A stretch of DNA of 64,000 nucleotides, from the NCBI RefSeq assembly GCF_013410355.1, contig NZ_JACCFI010000001.1, forward strand, positions 1,240,001 to 1,304,000. The letters run 5' to 3'. The notes under the pieces are model-generated. The model saw only the letters and a list, made by a program, of their open reading frames with translations, was not told the DNA's origin and ran no database searches. How positions within the stretch are numbered: position 1 is the first letter of the stretch; each line of letters starts with the position of its first letter. Made by a program: the position numbers and the translations under genes. The stretch is from Agromyces hippuratus. GTDB lineage: Bacteria > Actinomycetota > Actinomycetes > Actinomycetales > Microbacteriaceae. Below are positions 42,443 through 50,128 of the stretch, one piece after another.

Positions 42443-43933
42443 CTACCAACGAGAAGACCTGATTCGGCCCGCCAGATCCTGGACGCTCTCGAGCGCGGCG
42501 ATCGCACGTTCAGAATCGCCGCCGAACAGGCCCGCCATCAACGGGGTCCATCCAGCGCCCTGCGCCCGCGCCTCGTTCAGCATCACGACCTCTGGGCCCT
42601 GCTCACTGTGCCTGTGTCGCCAGGTGTAGCGGCCGTAGCCTCCGTGGGGGCCGTAGTACCGATCTGACTGCGCACGAGCGTCTTCCGAGATCGCGTCGAG
42701 CAGCACTTCCACTTGGTCGAAGGCGTGGGCGTAGTCTGCGTCGCTCGCGAACTGCTGTCGGTAAAGCGGCGCTAGAAGGGTGAACAGGTGATCGGAGATC
42801 GGTGTGAATCTGCGTCCACCGTCTTTCGTCAGTAGCGAGCCAAGTTCCTCGTCGTTCATCGGCTGCTCGTCGTCCTCGAGGCAGAGGAGCGTGCCGAGAG
42901 CCCTCCACTGATCTATGCCGATCACGCTCTGACTCCCCGAAGTGAGGATGAACGGCACCCGCGCACCGTTCGTTGTCGATACGGAGACGTCAGCGGTCGC
43001 TGCCCGCAGCATGGAGTAGTTCTGCTTCGTGACAGCGCCGAGCGCAGTCGCGAATGTCGCGACGATGGCCGGGTACTTGTGCAGCGCTGTGAGCAGATCG
43101 ACTCCCTCTCTCTGCGTAGACTCCTGCGCGAGGATTCGCAGGGTCTGAGAGAGCTCCTGCTCGTGTGCCTGCGATCCGTACATCGCGATCAGCTTGAACG
43201 GGACGAGTGCGGGAGCAAGGATGTCGTCGTAGCTGCGGACCCGTCGAACCCAGACCCGGGCGAACGCGGCGTCGACCTTGGTACCGGCCGGGACGGTCAG
43301 CGGGAACTCCGCGCGGTCGCTGAGAGCGTAGCGAACCGGCGTGCGAAGCTCCGACATGTAATCGTCGAAGTCCATGATGAGCGAAGGATTCCGAAGCAGT
43401 TCGCGGAGCGGTTCCACCACGTCGCTTTGAGCGCGCCTCGCGTCGGCCGCAGCCGTGGATACGGATGCGGGCGCTATCCCGGGCGACGAGCCGATGGCGC
43501 GTTGGATTGCAACGACGAGGCGGCTCAACTGCGCGCTCTTCTGCTGCCCGAAGAGATCCGCCCGGTGGATCGATCGGCCGAGCGTCCGGCCAGCCCCCAG
43601 ATCGAAGTCTGGAATTTCGCATTCGTCGAGGCGAGCAGTCATCAGCCACGCTGCGCCTGGCGGGCGCGTGCGGTACTCTTCGGCGGCAAGTGTGAGTTCC
43701 TCGAACTGATACGACTTGTCACGCTTGGCGAGGTTCGAAGAGAAGCAGGCAAGGAAGACGAACGATCCACTCCGGATCGCGTCTCGAATCTCCCGTTGCC
43801 AGTCGTCGCCTGGCCAGAGTTTGTCCTTGTCCCGCCACACGATGAAGTCGGCGGCCTCTAGCGCACCCTGTAACTCATCGATCAGTTCGGAGTCTTCGCT
43901 GATGTAAGAAATGAATACGTGGTCCGCTGGCAC
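42443..43933 (-). CDS. TIR-domain protein, candidate anti-phage NADase effector
   Basis: 496 residues from GTG 43933 (TTG 43942 is an alternative). Residues ~5-150 form a bacterial TIR domain: DHVFISYISEDSELIDEL, 'IVWRDKDKLWPGDDWQ', 'FVFLACFSSN' and SYQFEELTLA, where Glu78/79 sits at the position of the catalytic Glu of NAD-cleaving TIRs. Residues ~160-496 match no family I know and may be a sensor or oligomerisation region. TIR effectors in Thoeris, Pycsar/CBASS and short-Argonaute systems kill infected cells by depleting NAD. No partner gene of those systems is adjacent, so its mode of activation is open. Confidence 0.8.
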   Translation of the reverse strand: MPADHVFISYISEDSELIDELQGALEAADFIVWRDKDKLWPGDDWQREIRDAIRSGSFVFLACFSSNLAKRDKSYQFEELTLAAEEYRTRPPGAAWLMTARLDECEIPDFDLGAGRTLGRSIHRADLFGQQKSAQLSRLVVAIQRAIGSSPGIAPASVSTAAADARRAQSDVVEPLRELLRNPSLIMDFDDYMSELRTPVRYALSDRAEFPLTVPAGTKVDAAFARVWVRRVRSYDDILAPALVPFKLIAMYGSQAHEQELSQTLRILAQESTQREGVDLLTALHKYPAIVATFATALGAVTKQNYSMLRAATADVSVSTTNGARVPFILTSGSQSVIGIDQWRALGTLLCLEDDEQPMNDEELGSLLTKDGGRRFTPISDHLFTLLAPLYRQQFASDADYAHAFDQVEVLLDAISEDARAQSDRYYGPHGGYGRYTWRHRHSEQGPEVVMLNEARAQGAGWTPLMAGLFGGDSERAIAALESVQDLAGRIRSSRW

Positions 43934-44295
43934 GAGGCCCAACCTATCGGTGCTCGCCGCGCGTTCCGATCAAGGATCGTTGAGACGTGGATTCGACGGC
44001 ATCCCGATCTCGCGGATCCGGCAGCAACCGCATACGAATCATGAGCGAAGGTGTCGCATGGCGCACTCACGCTTGCAGGAATGCTCGAGAAGTAGTCGAA
44101 CTGCTCAGAGGCCGCCCACAGTGGGAATTCCTCCCACGTCTCCGTGGTCCACCACGGCTCCGGAGCGAATCCTGCCATGTCGATCACCTGCTGAATTCCG
44201 GGTCGGCTCGCGTGCAAGCCGGGGACGGGCTCGCTGCGCCGCGTCAACGCGCTCAGCGTGTCCGCGAGGGCAGCGGGCAACTCTTCGGCTGTCAT
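43882..44295 (-). CDS. Possible small protein upstream of the TIR gene
   Basis: 137 codons from ATG 44295 with TAGGAT upstream. The first ~75 residues (MTAEELPAALADTLSALTRR, then a Trp/Glu-rich stretch with APEPWWTTETWEEFP) look protein-like; the rest has shadow composition and overlaps the TIR start by about 50 bases. It may be a real gene with an eroded 3' end, or chance. Weakly supported. Confidence 0.3.
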   Translation of the reverse strand: MTAEELPAALADTLSALTRRSEPVPGLHASRPGIQQVIDMAGFAPEPWWTTETWEEFPLWAASEQFDYFSSIPASVSAPCDTFAHDSYAVAAGSARSGCRRIHVSTILDRNARRAPIGWASCQRTTYSFLTSAKTPN

Positions 44296-44425
44296 GGGCG
44301 ATCCTACGTTGGCGCGGACGGACTCTCGGGGAGGGGCCCTCGGATAAATTGGCGCGAACATCAGGATCTGGTTGCCGGCCTGCTGGAACGCTGGAGCCGA
44401 TAGGACGTACGTTGCTCGGGCGGAT

Positions 44426-44551
44426 GTGATCGTTGCGACAGAGCTGGACTGCCCGAAGTGCGGCACCCGATGTGTCACGGGGCTCGCCGACATCCCGTTC
44501 TGCCGCGGTTGCAAGGTGGCCTTGATCCCGACGGTTGCGCCCCGGAGATGA
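44426..44551 (+). CDS. 41-residue zinc-ribbon mini-protein
   Basis: GTG 44426 to TGA 44549. The product contains CPKCGTRC and then CRGC: cysteines at 9, 12, 16, 26 and 29, giving two CxxC pairs as in a rubredoxin-like zinc ribbon. Such tiny ribbons are common in phage and mobile-element DNA. The Shine-Dalgarno sequence is weak, so the start may be elsewhere. Confidence 0.5.
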   Translation: MIVATELDCPKCGTRCVTGLADIPFCRGCKVALIPTVAPRR

Positions 44552-44581
44552 ACAACAGCGTTGTGATACCGTTGGAATCAA

Positions 44582-44634
44582 CAGCGCCCCTCCAAGGCTA
44601 GAGCTTCGGCTTCCTGAAATAGGAGGGGCCAGTT
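44582..44634 (+). terminator. Possible hairpin between the zinc-ribbon and Abi genes
   Basis: gcccctcc and ggaggggc arms enclose about 30 bases containing an inner agcttcggct-type fold. It is followed by a short T-containing tract just upstream of the Abi start. Confidence 0.45.
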
Positions 44635-44653
44635 TCGTATATAGGCTGCGACT

Positions 44654-45511
44654 GTGAAGCCTTTCCAGACGCTCGACGAGCTTGCAGCCCTTCTCGTCGA
44701 ACGAGGTCTGATTGTCGAAGATCTCGATCAGGTCAAGCGCACGCTCCACGACTGCAACTACTACCGACTGTCAGGCTACTTTCGTCAGTTCCAAGTGAAT
44801 CCGAGCGCCGGCGATGACAGATTCCAGGACGGTTCCACTTTCGCCGATGTGAAATCGACGATGGACCAGGACTATGCGCTCAGGGCGCTGCTACAAGAAG
44901 CGCTCACGATGATCGAACTGTCTGTACGCTCTCGGTTCGCTCACGAAGCGGGGCGAACGCACGGCGATCGGGCCTTCTATCTGGATCGCGACTGCTACAT
45001 CAGCCAGACACCCGATCTCGATGCTCTGATCTTGAGCATCGAACGAGACCTGCGTCGCACCACGTCAAAGACCGTGCGCCGCTACTCCCCTGAGGGGACA
45101 TTCGAGAATGTGCCGATCTGGGTCGGCATCGAGGTGATGTCATTCGGAGCCGCGGCGAAGATGATTCAGTACCTCGCGGACAGCGAGCCAGCCAAGAGAA
45201 TGGCGAACTCGTACTCGCTCCCTTGGGAGGGATTTCAGAGCATTTTGCATTCGTTCGCCGTGCTGCGAAATCGTTGCGCGCACCATGGCCAGGTTTGGCA
45301 TCGTCGACTGGACATCCAGTGCCCAGTTCAGAAGAAGCTCCGTCGGGGGGAACCCGATCACGACCCACAGGGGCCGTACGCCGCGATCATCAGCCTCAAA
45401 CGCTTCATGCGTGCGCTGGATACCCAGTCCACTTGGGGCGTGCGGGTTTCGGAGTTCTTGGACGCGGGGCCGGCCTTCAAGGACGGAATCCTGAGGCCGT
45501 TCGCGAGATGA
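44654..45511 (+). CDS. Abi_2-family abortive-infection protein
   Basis: 285 residues from GTG 44654. It carries the Abi_2 (AbiD/AbiF-type) signature NYYRLSGYF near residue 35-43, the central ALRALLQEALTMIELSVRSRF helix region and, near residue 205, RNRCAHH, which fits the HEPN-type R-x4-H ribonuclease motif (Arg205, His210). Relatives from lactococci abort phage infection, probably by RNA cleavage. It stands alone, with no antitoxin-like neighbour. It is the most confidently recognised defence gene in the island. Confidence 0.87.
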   Translation: MKPFQTLDELAALLVERGLIVEDLDQVKRTLHDCNYYRLSGYFRQFQVNPSAGDDRFQDGSTFADVKSTMDQDYALRALLQEALTMIELSVRSRFAHEAGRTHGDRAFYLDRDCYISQTPDLDALILSIERDLRRTTSKTVRRYSPEGTFENVPIWVGIEVMSFGAAAKMIQYLADSEPAKRMANSYSLPWEGFQSILHSFAVLRNRCAHHGQVWHRRLDIQCPVQKKLRRGEPDHDPQGPYAAIISLKRFMRALDTQSTWGVRVSEFLDAGPAFKDGILRPFAR

Positions 45512-45593
45512 AAACTACGAAGCTCAAACGTCAGCGGCATGAGTTGACGCGGTTGCAAGGCAGCTTTGGTTCCCACGATCGAGACTTAGGTAC

Positions 45594-45707
45594 GTGAAGG
45601 GCGGCTTCGCGTCGACCGCGGACCCAGCACTTGGGATCATCACGTTCGTCGGACTAGTTGTCGTGGGGCTCGTGATTTTCATCGACTGGCTGGTTCGCCG
45701 CAGATAG
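45594..45707 (+). CDS. 37-residue single-helix membrane peptide
   Basis: GTG 45594 to TAG 45705. After ~11 polar residues the chain is one hydrophobic helix (ALGIITFVGLVVVGLVIF) ending in the basic anchor DWLVRRR. TTAGG lies upstream. Size and layout resemble toxin-like or holin-like micropeptides, but nothing proves expression. Confidence 0.4.
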   Translation: MKGGFASTADPALGIITFVGLVVVGLVIFIDWLVRRR

Positions 45708-45784
45708 TCCCGACCCGTTGGAGCACCCCCGCCCCCTCCCACTGGGGGCGCGTGCCAGTCAGCCAGAAAGTTAGGCTCGCGAGC

Positions 45785-46174
45785 ATGAAGAGGTTTATGC
45801 CTACGATCGCGGCAGTGATGCTCCTCGCGGGATGCTCAGCGGCAGCCCAGCCGGTCCCGGCACCCGAGCCCGAACCCGTCGCCACCTACTCGACAGTGGA
45901 CGAGCTGCGTGAAGCCTTCGTTGCCGCCGGCGGTGAATGCCCGGAATGGGTCCAAGGCGACCAAGTCACGCTCGCCGCACAGTCGGGCAGCTGCTCGGAC
46001 GACACGGTGTTGTCGATCTACACGGGCGCCACCGATCGTGACGAAGTCGTCGGCAATCTCAAAACGCTACTGTCAGACGACCTCAGCCTGCTGGTTGGGG
46101 AGAACTGGATCATCAACGTCCCGGAGCCCGAATTGTACGTCGACAAACTCGGCGGCACAGTTGTGACGAACTAG
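45785..46174 (+). CDS. Small lipoprotein
   Basis: 129 residues from ATG 45785 (MKRFMPTIAAVMLLAGCSAA), with lipobox LAGC at Cys17; an in-frame GTG at 45752 is less likely because it lengthens the signal peptide. The mature part starts with a Pro/Glu-rich linker, then an acidic folded domain with two cysteines (GGECPEW and SGSCSDD) likely to be paired. Similar small actinobacterial lipoproteins have unknown roles. Its stop overlaps the stop of the minus-strand gene beyond it. Confidence 0.75.
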   Translation: MKRFMPTIAAVMLLAGCSAAAQPVPAPEPEPVATYSTVDELREAFVAAGGECPEWVQGDQVTLAAQSGSCSDDTVLSIYTGATDRDEVVGNLKTLLSDDLSLLVGENWIINVPEPELYVDKLGGTVVTN

Positions 46175-46335
46175 CTGCGACGCCGAATGGCGCGCCGTAT
46201 GAACGGCCCCGTGATCATCAGGATCGCCAGGATTCCAACGAGGATGAACGGCCATGGATTCGTCTCGAATGCATGAACTAGGCCCAACAAAGCGTTCGCG
46301 AAGCCTTGCAGGATGACGTCGACCATGTTCGGCAT
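46171..46335 (-). CDS. 54-residue membrane protein
   Basis: ATG 46335 to TAG 46171, tail-to-tail with the lipoprotein and sharing two to three stop-codon bases. The N-terminal half is amphipathic (MPNMVDVILQGFANALLGLV), then one strong helix (WPFILVGILAILMITGPF) and a very basic end RRAIRRRS. Below usual gene-calling size but convincingly membrane-protein-like. Confidence 0.55.
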   Translation of the reverse strand: MPNMVDVILQGFANALLGLVHAFETNPWPFILVGILAILMITGPFIRRAIRRRS

Positions 46336-46350
46336 GAGCCGACCGTACGA

Positions 46351-46698
46351 GTGCCGCGTACGGTGGCGCTACCACCCGTTCGGGTCACCGTTCCACGTAG
46401 GCTCGAAACCATACGTCTGACCGGCATCATCCGCCCAACCTCGACCAGCGAACTTGTTGCCGCAGGGCACGATCGAGGCTCCGCTTATGAGGCGCTTGTC
46501 GCCCAGGTGCCGCCCGGGCACATCCTTCTGCGCGCGCATTTCGACATGAAAGGCGGCGTTACAACGGCGACCGGAGCGATTCGGCCAGATCGCACAGAGT
46601 CCGTCGAAGCCGAGGGCGCTGGCTATGGCGACGCCACCTCAACACTGCGGGCACAGGTTCCGGACGGGTACCTGCTACTGCAGGCAGTACGTTCCTGA
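46351..46698 (+). CDS. Small protein with internally duplicated unit
   Basis: 115 residues from GTG 46351 (GTG 46363 possible). Two copies of one unit are visible: SAYEALVAQVPPGHILLRA and, about 50 residues later, DATSTLRAQVPDGYLLLQA, each following a beta-like RLTGIIRPT / ATGAIRPDRT segment. I take this as a tandemly duplicated alpha/beta module of unknown function, of a kind found on actinobacterial mobile DNA. Confidence 0.6.
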   Translation: MPRTVALPPVRVTVPRRLETIRLTGIIRPTSTSELVAAGHDRGSAYEALVAQVPPGHILLRAHFDMKGGVTTATGAIRPDRTESVEAEGAGYGDATSTLRAQVPDGYLLLQAVRS

Positions 46699-46722
46699 CC
46701 GTCCGCGATAAACTTCGAGAGC

Positions 46723-46878
46723 ATGGCTGACAACACCAACGCTCTCTGCCCGATCACGACCGAACCGCACGAACTCCGTGGCGATTGGGGCGACGGGCCC
46801 GTCTTCAAGGACTGCGATGAGTGCCGTCCCAGCCGCGCACCGCGGCGGACAATCAGTGCGCACCACGGTCGGACCTGA
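46723..46878 (+). CDS. 51-residue cysteine-containing mini-protein
   Basis: ATG 46723 to TGA 46876. Contains a lone Cys9 and a later CDEC pair, with a basic C-terminus (RAPRRT). GAGAG precedes the ATG. It could be a small metal-binding protein. Expression is not demonstrable from sequence. Confidence 0.4.
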   Translation: MADNTNALCPITTEPHELRGDWGDGPVFKDCDECRPSRAPRRTISAHHGRT

Positions 46879-46961
46879 CCCGTTGTCGGCGGGGCGCTCG
46901 TAGAATCGAAAAATCACCCGCGCGGGTCGGCGCGCTCCCTTCGAGAGGAGCACCCGGCCCT

Positions 46962-47219
46962 TTGCGTTACTGGCAGCCGAAACTGCGATCCGTCCGCCGC
47001 GGTGAGTGGATCATGTTCGACGACACAACACGAATCACGATCATCCGCGAGGTGCATGCTGGCACCCCTGCAGAGCCGATGCTGCTCGCCGAGACCTGGT
47101 CACCTAAACCCGCCGAGCGCATCCTGCTCGGATACTTCCCTGCAGACCGGCTGCGCTTCGCGGCCGACGTCGTGTGGACGGTCTACCGGCGCGAAACAGA
47201 GGCCGCAGATGGCCCGTGA
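46962..47219 (+). CDS. Small hypothetical protein
   Basis: 85 residues from TTG 46962 with GAGAGGAG upstream; ATG 47013 is an alternative. The stretch RITIIREVHAGTPAEPMLLA followed by RILLGYFPADRLRFAADVVWT looks like a folded alpha/beta protein. It overlaps the next gene by 11 bases, so the two are probably co-translated. No family recognised. Confidence 0.55.
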   Translation: MRYWQPKLRSVRRGEWIMFDDTTRITIIREVHAGTPAEPMLLAETWSPKPAERILLGYFPADRLRFAADVVWTVYRRETEAADGP

Positions 47220-47499
47220 CGAACCACGCTGGCATCCGCTTCTGGCTGCTGTAGAAGGACCACCATTGACGTGGCGAATGCTGGACACCTACGACCGCGA
47301 GTACGGCCGCATCAAGGTAGTGCGCCTCGGCAGCGAACCAAGCTATCGCCTCGAGTTCCGCGGCGAACACATCGGCTATGAGACCACACTGCGAAAGGCC
47401 GTCGAAACAGTGCACCAAGCATTCATTCGATCCCACGCGCCAGGAGGATTCGCACCCAACCCGTGGCCAAGTAGCCCCTCTCACTCGGTGATCGATTAA
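47209..47499 (+). CDS. Small hypothetical protein overlapping its neighbour
   Basis: 96 residues from ATG 47209, beginning inside the previous gene. Beta-rich segment RIKVVRLGSEPSYRLEFRGE and a helix LRKAVETVHQAFIRSH suggest a compact folded domain. No family recognised. Likely partner of the upstream 85-residue protein. Confidence 0.55.
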   Translation: MARDEPRWHPLLAAVEGPPLTWRMLDTYDREYGRIKVVRLGSEPSYRLEFRGEHIGYETTLRKAVETVHQAFIRSHAPGGFAPNPWPSSPSHSVID

Positions 47500-47547
47500 T
47501 CCGTCCAAAAGGCGCAAGTACGTGTCGAGCGAAATACCATCCCAAGT

Positions 47548-48579
47548 GTGGAACACAGCCAATCGCTCGTCTCTCTCGCAATCAAGGCGACCAACGAGTT
47601 CAGCACGAATCTGCTTACGGACCTCCAGCCTGAAGTATGGGGCCACGATGTCAACGACGACGATGCCTCCGATCTCCGGGACTATGTGCTCGGATGCGCC
47701 GCCGGAGTTGTTTCAAATCTTCAGTCGGTGGCCTATCACCATGCCGCGCACAAGGGCATGCGCAACGCTCACGACGCTGACATGCTCCGCTACATGAGAA
47801 CGCATCGCGCCCCGTATCCGAAACCACGCGAGCGCCGCTTCGAGGAGCGAGCCACTGAGATCCAAGTGCACTTTGATGGAGTTGTTCAGTCCATTGGATC
47901 CGCGCTCGACTGCTTGTCTGCAGTCGTCGTCGGTATTTCTGGGATGGCGGTCCAGATTCGGAAAGCTGACTTGACGACCATCGTGAAGCCGGCTCTCCTC
48001 ATGGGCGATTCATTCCCAGATTCGCTCGGTCGAGCACTGCGCAAAGCACCGAACGAAGAAATGGCTCAACTCCAGATGGCTGCTGCGGGTGGCCTCGCAG
48101 GATCTCTTAGAGCTGCGGGACCATCCGGATGGTTGGACTGGACGCTAGGGATGCGAAATATGGTCGTCCACCGTGAACGCCGGGTTCAGTTCGTCATGTT
48201 CGATGGCCAGCCCCCGAGACCGCGCAGCGTTTCGCCACGAAACCCACACGCCTCGAACATGGGCGCTATTCGCGCATCCCAGAGCGATTTCGACAGCTTC
48301 TTCATTTCGGAGGACAACCTTGGCATAGCGGATGGGATTGTTGGCTCGCTGCGAGACTCCATCGTCGGTTCAATCGAGGTTCTTAACCAGACTTGGAGTG
48401 GGCGGAAGGCGCTCGGCGCTCTGGGGACGGTTCCAGTGGCAATCCAGTGGAAAGACGCGCAGCTTGATCCGGGGTTCACCGGCTACACCCCTGGAAGTGT
48501 GACCTTCCCCAAAGGCTCGAGTCTTCACATGAACCCGGTCGATGCTGAGCGAATTCGCAGAGCGGGACTCCTGCGTTAG
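47548..48579 (+). CDS. Hypothetical protein with HEPN-like RN-x3-H motif
   Basis: 343 residues from GTG 47548. Mostly helical. Near residue 203 it reads MRNMVVHRER, matching the R-x4-H core of HEPN RNases (Arg203, His208), preceded by a long helix region with HFDGVVQSIGSALDCLSAV. No other recognised domain. The context of TIR and Abi genes supports a defence or RNA-cleavage role, but this is inference from a short motif. Confidence 0.65.
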   Translation: MEHSQSLVSLAIKATNEFSTNLLTDLQPEVWGHDVNDDDASDLRDYVLGCAAGVVSNLQSVAYHHAAHKGMRNAHDADMLRYMRTHRAPYPKPRERRFEERATEIQVHFDGVVQSIGSALDCLSAVVVGISGMAVQIRKADLTTIVKPALLMGDSFPDSLGRALRKAPNEEMAQLQMAAAGGLAGSLRAAGPSGWLDWTLGMRNMVVHRERRVQFVMFDGQPPRPRSVSPRNPHASNMGAIRASQSDFDSFFISEDNLGIADGIVGSLRDSIVGSIEVLNQTWSGRKALGALGTVPVAIQWKDAQLDPGFTGYTPGSVTFPKGSSLHMNPVDAERIRRAGLLR

Positions 48580-48668
48580 TTCTTGGATGCTTGTCCTCGC
48601 CATCCCCGAACTGGGGTCACGGCGTTCCTGCGACGACCCTAGCCTTCTCGCAACGCTAAGGAGCCGTC

Positions 48669-49526
48669 ATGACCGACCCGAATCAGCCCCCTGCGAACTG
48701 GTACCCCGACCCTGAATCTCCAGAACAGCAGCGCTACTGGGACGGAACGCAATGGACCGAGCATCGCTCGCCGCTGCAAGAAGGCGGACCGCCTACTCAG
48801 GCAGACGCACCGACGGCGGAACCGCCCAAGAAGAAGCGCACCGCCCTCTGGGTGACACTCAGCGTTGTCGGAGGGCTCGTACTCATCGTCATCATCGGTG
48901 CATCCATTGCAGCAGCAAATCGCGGGTCCAACGCCGCCAAAGCAGAACCAACCCCATCAATCGTCGAGGAAACGCCCGAAGCTCCGGAACCTTCGCCAGA
49001 GCCAGTACCGGAACCTGTGATCGTACCAACGCAGACATTCCCCGGAACCGGTGACAACGTCATCCCCGTGAGCATCCTCGAACCCGCCATCATCAAGTTC
49101 GAATGCGCCGACTGCACCAGCAACACGGTCCTCGAGACCGATGGCTACGACTCGCTGCTCGTCAACACGATCGGCGCCTACTCAGGCAACCACCTCGTAA
49201 ACATCACCGAAGGTGCGATCATCACCCAATTCACGGTGAAGGGCGACGGCAACTGGGTCATCACGGTCTCAGATATCTCTACCGTTCCTGCGACAGCCGG
49301 CGGAGCGACAGGGCACGGGGACACGGTCGTCATGCTTGCCGACTACTTCACCTCAGCCGCGATCGCCAACACAGGCGAAAGCAACTTCGTCGTCGAAGGC
49401 TACGGCGGGACATATCCAGAACTTGCCGTCAACACCATCGGCAGTTACCAAGGCACCGTCGAACTCACCGGTCCAGGATTCGTCCAAGTCACTTCGGAAG
49501 GCGACTGGTCTATCACCCCGCAATAG
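48669..49526 (+). CDS. DUF2510 membrane-anchored protein with duplicated beta-domain
   Basis: 285 residues; AAGGAG precedes the ATG. Residues ~8-35 are a DUF2510 unit (NWYPDPESPEQQRYWDGTQW). A helix at about 57-80 crosses the membrane, then a Pro/Glu-rich linker (EPSPEPVPEPV) leads to an external domain with two similar beta units: LLVNTIGAYSGNHLVNI ... GNWVITVSD and LAVNTIGSYQGTVELTG ... GDWSITPQ. Two cysteines (CADC) lie at the start of the external part. Function unknown; surface recognition or anchoring is plausible. Confidence 0.8.
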   Translation: MTDPNQPPANWYPDPESPEQQRYWDGTQWTEHRSPLQEGGPPTQADAPTAEPPKKKRTALWVTLSVVGGLVLIVIIGASIAAANRGSNAAKAEPTPSIVEETPEAPEPSPEPVPEPVIVPTQTFPGTGDNVIPVSILEPAIIKFECADCTSNTVLETDGYDSLLVNTIGAYSGNHLVNITEGAIITQFTVKGDGNWVITVSDISTVPATAGGATGHGDTVVMLADYFTSAAIANTGESNFVVEGYGGTYPELAVNTIGSYQGTVELTGPGFVQVTSEGDWSITPQ

Positions 49527-49555
49527 GACGATGCCGCCGTCGTTATCCTTTGCCT

Positions 49556-50128
49556 ATGGTCGAGCCTGAAACAGACGTCATCAATCACGACGACACCCGC
49601 GAGCACTACTCCGACGAGATCCTCGCTGAGATCGGAAGGTTCGTGGTGGCGTGGTCGCGAGTCGAATTCCGAGTGCAGGCACTGCTGGGAAACCTCCTCG
49701 GGCTCACGCCGCCGACGTCTGTCATCATCACGAAACACCAGTCGACGGCCGCGCTGATCGAGACTTGCGAGCGTGCAGCCGGCGCCACGCTCAGTGGCGA
49801 TGAGCAAGCCAGCGTTCTCACTTGGCTGAAGTCAGTCCGTGAGGCTTCGCTAGTGCGAAACGAGATCGTTCACGGCTTTTGGGTCCTCGAGTCAACCGGA
49901 GAGTCATGGGTACCGGCCATGAGCTCATTCAGCCTCGAGAAGCGTGCACGTATTGGCGGTGTGAAGGTCAAGTCCGCACTCGTGACACGCGACTGGTTCA
50001 AAGACAAGATCCGATCCATCGAGGTCGTGAGAGACATCTACGAGATGCTTCCAGCTCGATTCAGGGAGTTCTCGTGGCAAGTGGATCCTGACGGCCGCCT
50101 GACACATGACCAGGATCCGGGCGACTAA
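49556..50128 (+). CDS. Hypothetical protein with HEPN-like RN-x3-H motif
   Basis: 190 residues from ATG 49556. Helical, with IGRFVVAWSRVEFRVQALLG as first helix pair and LVRNEIVHGFW (Arg101, His106) at the position of a HEPN catalytic motif. The motif appears in many stand-alone HEPN RNase toxins and defence proteins. The 3' end overlaps degenerate minus-strand phage-like sequence. Confidence 0.7.
   Translation: MVEPETDVINHDDTREHYSDEILAEIGRFVVAWSRVEFRVQALLGNLLGLTPPTSVIITKHQSTAALIETCERAAGATLSGDEQASVLTWLKSVREASLVRNEIVHGFWVLESTGESWVPAMSSFSLEKRARIGGVKVKSALVTRDWFKDKIRSIEVVRDIYEMLPARFREFSWQVDPDGRLTHDQDPGD

Noticed and set aside
43987..44403. A 138-codon plus-strand frame beside the TIR gene
   Set aside because: Arg/Ser/Gly-rich with no ribosome-binding site or fold-like pattern. 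The short minus-strand frame and the zinc-ribbon frame explain the region better.
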